A stretch of 64,000 nt of DNA from Imperialibacter roseus. Lineage in GTDB: Bacteria; Bacteroidota; Bacteroidia; Cytophagales; Cyclobacteriaceae. The stretch is from NCBI RefSeq assembly GCF_032999765.1, contig NZ_CP136051.1, positions 6,342,501-6,406,500 on the forward strand, in the 5' to 3' direction. Positions 61,323 through 64,000 of the stretch are shown piece by piece (the first letter of the stretch is position 1; each line of letters begins with the position of its first letter). The position numbers and the translations under genes were made by a program. The notes below the pieces were generated by a model, which did no database searches, was not told the origin of the DNA, and was given only the letters and a program-made list of their open reading frames with translations.

Positions 61323-62099
61323 CTATGATTCCAGGAGGCTTCCAAGAATGGAGCTGCCCTCCTTACCACTGTTTTTACCATATGGCGCCAGCACCTGAAT
61401 CAGTTTTCTGATAGGCATCGACTGCAGCCACACCTTTCCGGTGCCTCTCAATGTAGCCAGAAAAAGGCCTTCTCCACCAAAAAGCATGGATTTTAATCCT
61501 CCCGAGCTCTGCACATCAAAGTCAAGCGTATGCTCAAAGGCCACTACGCAGCCGGTATCGATCCGTAGCGTTTCGTTGTTCAGCTGTTTTTCTATCACGG
61601 TGCCACCGGCGTGCACAAATGCTTTGCCATCTCCCTGAAGCTTTTGAAGAATGAAGCCCTCGCCGCCAACAAGTCCGGAGCCAATCTTTTTGTTGAAGGT
61701 GATCGACACTTTTGTGCCGAGTGCGGCGCACAGAAACCCATCCTTCTGCACAATCAGCTGGTTGCCCTGCTGGGTAGCCAGGTCAATGGGAATAATGGTG
61801 CCGGGGTAGGGCGCAGAAAAGGCCACTTTCTTTTTACCGACGCCATGGTTAGTGAAATGGGTCATAAAAACAGACTCGCCGGTAAGTGCCCGGGCACCGG
61901 CCGAAAGCAATTTGCCCAGGAAACCCTGGTCGGGCTCTGAGCCGTCTCCCATTTTGGTTTCGAAGATGATGCCGTCTTCCATGTAAAGCATGGCCCCGGC
62001 TTCGGCGATGACAGTTTCTCGTGGATCAAGCTCTACTTCAACGGTTTGAATGCTTTCACCAAAAATCTTGTAATCAATTTCGTGTGATCGTATCGCCAT
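61323..62099 (-). CDS. AIM24 / TIGR00266 family protein
   Basis: The 258-residue beta-rich protein has the marks of the family: [18 protein letters not shown] near the start, [10 protein letters not shown] (about 36-45), FMTHFTNHG (about 80-88) and [22 protein letters not shown] (parts [10 protein letters not shown] and [11 protein letters not shown]) near the end. Structure of relatives is a trimeric beta barrel. Biochemical role unknown. It forms an operon with the 70-residue protein (2 nt) and gltX. Confidence 0.88.
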   Translation of the reverse strand: MAIRSHEIDYKIFGESIQTVEVELDPRETVIAEAGAMLYMEDGIIFETKMGDGSEPDQGFLGKLLSAGARALTGESVFMTHFTNHGVGKKKVAFSAPYPGTIIPIDLATQQGNQLIVQKDGFLCAALGTKVSITFNKKIGSGLVGGEGFILQKLQGDGKAFVHAGGTVIEKQLNNETLRIDTGCVVAFEHTLDFDVQSSGGLKSMLFGGEGLFLATLRGTGKVWLQSMPIRKLIQVLAPYGKNSGKEGSSILGSLLES

Positions 62100-62101
62100 G
62101 A

Positions 62102-62314
62102 CTAGTCTTCGTCTTTGCTTGTTTTCTTTTTTATTTCTTCGATATCTTCCCTGTCACGTAGTTTCTTGTCATCTACGTTTTTATTGAGAAACTCGTTGAT
62201 CTTATCAATTTGAAGGTTGGAGGAGATTTCCCCAAACGTATCTATGCTTATTTCGAAGCCACTAAGGTCTTTGGCTACTTTAGGCTTCTTTTTTTCGGTT
62301 TCTTTCTTGCTCAT
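62102..62314 (-). CDS. Small charged conserved protein (70 aa), unknown function
   Basis: The protein is rich in Lys, Asp and Glu ([17 protein letters not shown] start; [14 protein letters not shown] centre) and ends in a charged tail. It has no Cys, signal peptide or membrane helix. Its start overlaps the gltX stop by 4 nt (ATGA) and the AIM24-like gene follows 2 nt later, so all three are co-translated. This tight coupling supports a real gene. Function unknown. Confidence 0.7.
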   Translation of the reverse strand: MSKKETEKKKPKVAKDLSGFEISIDTFGEISSNLQIDKINEFLNKNVDDKKLRDREDIEEIKKKTSKDED

Positions 62315-63861
62315 GCTTGTGTGCTTTGTCCTCCTAATATAACGATAGCTGAGTCAATTCGTTTAGCAGTTTCTTTGGCGCCAAGTATTTCTATGATGGC
62401 CATGAGGTCGGGCCCGCCGCCTTGTCCGGTAATTGACAACCTTAGTGGCTGCATATATTTGCCCATTTTCAACTCTTTGGCAACAAAGAAATTTTCTATC
62501 GTGTCATGAGCAGTGGTGGCCGTAACCGAATCTTCAAGTTGGGAAATACGTTTCGATAAGTCGTGAAGAACCGCTGCCACGTCTGGGTTCCACTTCTTTT
62601 CAACAACTTGCTGGTCGTAGGCGGTTGGAGCTTCAAAAAAGAACCTGCCCTGTTCCCATAGTTCCTGTGGAAAAGAGACTCTCTCTCTTAGCACTTCACA
62701 AATCCTGATTGTGTTTTCTGAGGATGCCTTTAAACCGGCTTTTTCCAGGTCTTTTTCCAAATAAACAGCCAGCTCCTCTGCTGATTTGCTTTTTATATAA
62801 TGCTGGTTGAACCAGTTGGCCTTGTCGATGTCGAATTTGGCTCCGGCCTTGCTTATGCGCTCAATGGAGAACTCCTGGATAAGTTCTTCCATGCTGAATA
62901 TTTCCTTTTCGGTGCCAGGGCTCCAGCCCAACAAAGCCAGAAAGTTAATCATTGTTTCCGGCAGGTAGCCTTTTTCCCTAAACCCCTGAGAAAGCTCTCC
63001 CGACACCGGGTCTGTCCAGTTGAGTGGAAAAATAGGGAAGCCAGCTTTGTCGGCGTCCCTCTTGCTCAGTTTGCCGTTGCCGTCTGGTTTCAGAAGCAGA
63101 GGCAGGTGAGCAAACTGCGGCATGGTGTCTTCCCACCCAAAGTACCTGTACATCAGCACATGTAGGGGTGCCGAGGGCAGCCATTCTTCGCCTCTGATTA
63201 CATGAGTAATCTTCATGAGGTGATCGTCGACGATATTGGCCAGGTGGTAGGTAGGCATGCCGTCCGACTTCAGCAATATTTTATCATCCAGCACAGACGA
63301 ATGCACAACAACCCAACCTCTTATGAGGTCATGAAACCGAATGTCTTCTTTGCGAGGCACCATCAAACGAACTACATACGGATCTCCATTGGCAAGCCTC
63401 GCCTTCACCTCAGCTTCCGGTAGGGTGAGGGAGTTCTGCATCGTGTTGCGGGTCACGGCGTTGTACTGCTGATTGGCTACCTTGGCAGCTTTCAGCTTCT
63501 CCCGCATAGCGTCAAGTTCCTCCGAGGTGTCGAAGGCATAGTAGGCCTTTCCTTCGTCGATTAGCTGCTGGGCATACTGCGCATAGATATCTTTCCTTTC
63601 AGATTGCCTGTAGGGGGCGTGAGGGCCTCCGGTTAATGGGCCTTCGTCTATCTCTATACCCACCCACTTTAGTGATTCCAAAATATATGCTTCGGCACCT
63701 GGCACAAACCTAGACTGGTCGGTGTCTTCTATGCGCAAAAGCATGGTGCCGTTGCTCTTTCTGGCGAAGAGGTAGTTATAAAGAGCGGTTCTTACACCTC
63801 CAATGTGAAGGGCTCCTGTGGGGCTTGGAGCAAAACGAACCCTGACTTCTGAATTGTTCAT
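62311..63861 (-). CDS. gltX: Glutamyl-tRNA synthetase
   Basis: Class I synthetase that charges tRNA-Glu. The 516-residue protein has the HIGH motif in PSPTGALHIGGVRTALYN-like sequence (about 13-29), LRIEDTDQSRF (about 42-52), GEEWLPSAPLHVLMY and the KMSKS motif as KLSKR (about 264-268). The discriminating or non-discriminating nature cannot be read off. A TAACTTTG element (63917-63924, minus strand) lies 56 nt upstream and may be its -7; the remaining bases to the window edge show only a small GCCAAT...ATTGGC dyad. Confidence 0.97.
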   Translation of the reverse strand: MNNSEVRVRFAPSPTGALHIGGVRTALYNYLFARKSNGTMLLRIEDTDQSRFVPGAEAYILESLKWVGIEIDEGPLTGGPHAPYRQSERKDIYAQYAQQLIDEGKAYYAFDTSEELDAMREKLKAAKVANQQYNAVTRNTMQNSLTLPEAEVKARLANGDPYVVRLMVPRKEDIRFHDLIRGWVVVHSSVLDDKILLKSDGMPTYHLANIVDDHLMKITHVIRGEEWLPSAPLHVLMYRYFGWEDTMPQFAHLPLLLKPDGNGKLSKRDADKAGFPIFPLNWTDPVSGELSQGFREKGYLPETMINFLALLGWSPGTEKEIFSMEELIQEFSIERISKAGAKFDIDKANWFNQHYIKSKSAEELAVYLEKDLEKAGLKASSENTIRICEVLRERVSFPQELWEQGRFFFEAPTAYDQQVVEKKWNPDVAAVLHDLSKRISQLEDSVTATTAHDTIENFFVAKELKMGKYMQPLRLSITGQGGGPDLMAIIEILGAKETAKRIDSAIVILGGQSTQA

Positions 63862-64000
63862 GTTAACTTATCAAGTACTCGGTGTAGTGCTTTTTGTGTT
63901 TGTTTCAAATGGACGTCAAAGTTAGCCAATGCTATCAGATAATTGGCAATGCATCCTGCCAAAGAAAGGCAACCGTAGAGGTAATTTTTAGCTGGCCCCA

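Noticed and set aside
1-64000. CRISPR array, IS element or rRNA operon
   Set aside because: No regularly spaced repeats, transposase-like proteins or rRNA-like sequence were seen on reading both strands.

Overview
The window is a stretch of chromosome from a member of the Bacteroidota, most likely the order Cytophagales. This is inferred from several things: the gene families and their order (rimP-nusA-infB; rpsU-xerD-hpf; a MerR regulator next to an ECF sigma factor and crtI-crtB-lycopene cyclase), the long disordered insert in Rho, the PD40/OmpA lipoprotein, and promoters of the Bacteroidota type (TTTG, about 19 nt, TAnnTTTG) in front of both tRNA genes and several operons. Coding density is high. 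Almost everything is housekeeping or ordinary accessory metabolism, and I see no prophage, insertion sequence, CRISPR array or rRNA.

Layout. 0-10.7 kb: the 3' part of a sugar nucleotidyltransferase, a small membrane protein, the rimP-nusA-infB operon, cysS, and a nucleotide-sugar operon (ugd-galE-rfbB). 10.9-15.8 kb: acyl-CoA dehydrogenase, rpsU, xerD, hpf, a DksA-like protein, scpB and an RluB-type pseudouridine synthase. 15.8-24.8 kb: tRNA-Phe, a split membrane Fe-S oxidoreductase, a four-domain PorE-like OmpA lipoprotein, purM, an acyltransferase and a BASS-family transporter. 24.9-31.9 kb: three tandem secreted tail-collar proteins, era, initiator tRNA, der, a SprT-like protein and a DUF2490 protein. 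31.9-35.2 kb: a DUF433/DUF5615 toxin-antitoxin-like pair lying between two copies of the end of a neighbouring gene, then an operon for cell-wall amino-sugar recycling (cytochrome b5-like protein, sugar kinase, MurQ). 35.4-42 kb: M19 dipeptidase, DUF1223 protein, PadR regulator with an FtsX-type permease, and a CapA-like protein. 42-50.2 kb: a carotenoid cluster. 50.3-64 kb: serine hydrolase, prolyl oligopeptidase, serS, rho, a lysine-ketoglutarate-reductase-like enzyme, an AIM24-like protein and gltX.

How genes work together. The carotenoid cluster holds IspH (isoprenoid supply), phytoene synthase, phytoene desaturase, a CrtYcd-type cyclase and CrtZ, enough on paper for zeaxanthin, plus a CruF-like membrane protein. 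It is headed by a CarH/LitR-like MerR protein that keeps the residues known to bind adenosylcobalamin, and by an ECF sigma factor. Between these two regulators lies an array of four TTTTGTTTAAT-like boxes in alternating orientation, placed over and just upstream of a predicted promoter. This looks like a light-switched operator and is the most interesting regulatory structure in the window. The Fe-S pair at 16.2-18.4 kb could pass electrons from ETF and the acyl-CoA dehydrogenase to menaquinone.

Other structures worth a look are a 14-bp hairpin that contains the xerD start codon, a terminator-like hairpin in the rimP leader, two 18-nt perfect palindromes in upstream regions, and very short leaders (cysS, purM) in which the promoter -7 element ends four bases before the ATG. 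No clearly undescribed multi-gene system was found. The collar-protein trio and the crt operator array are the best candidates for new biology.
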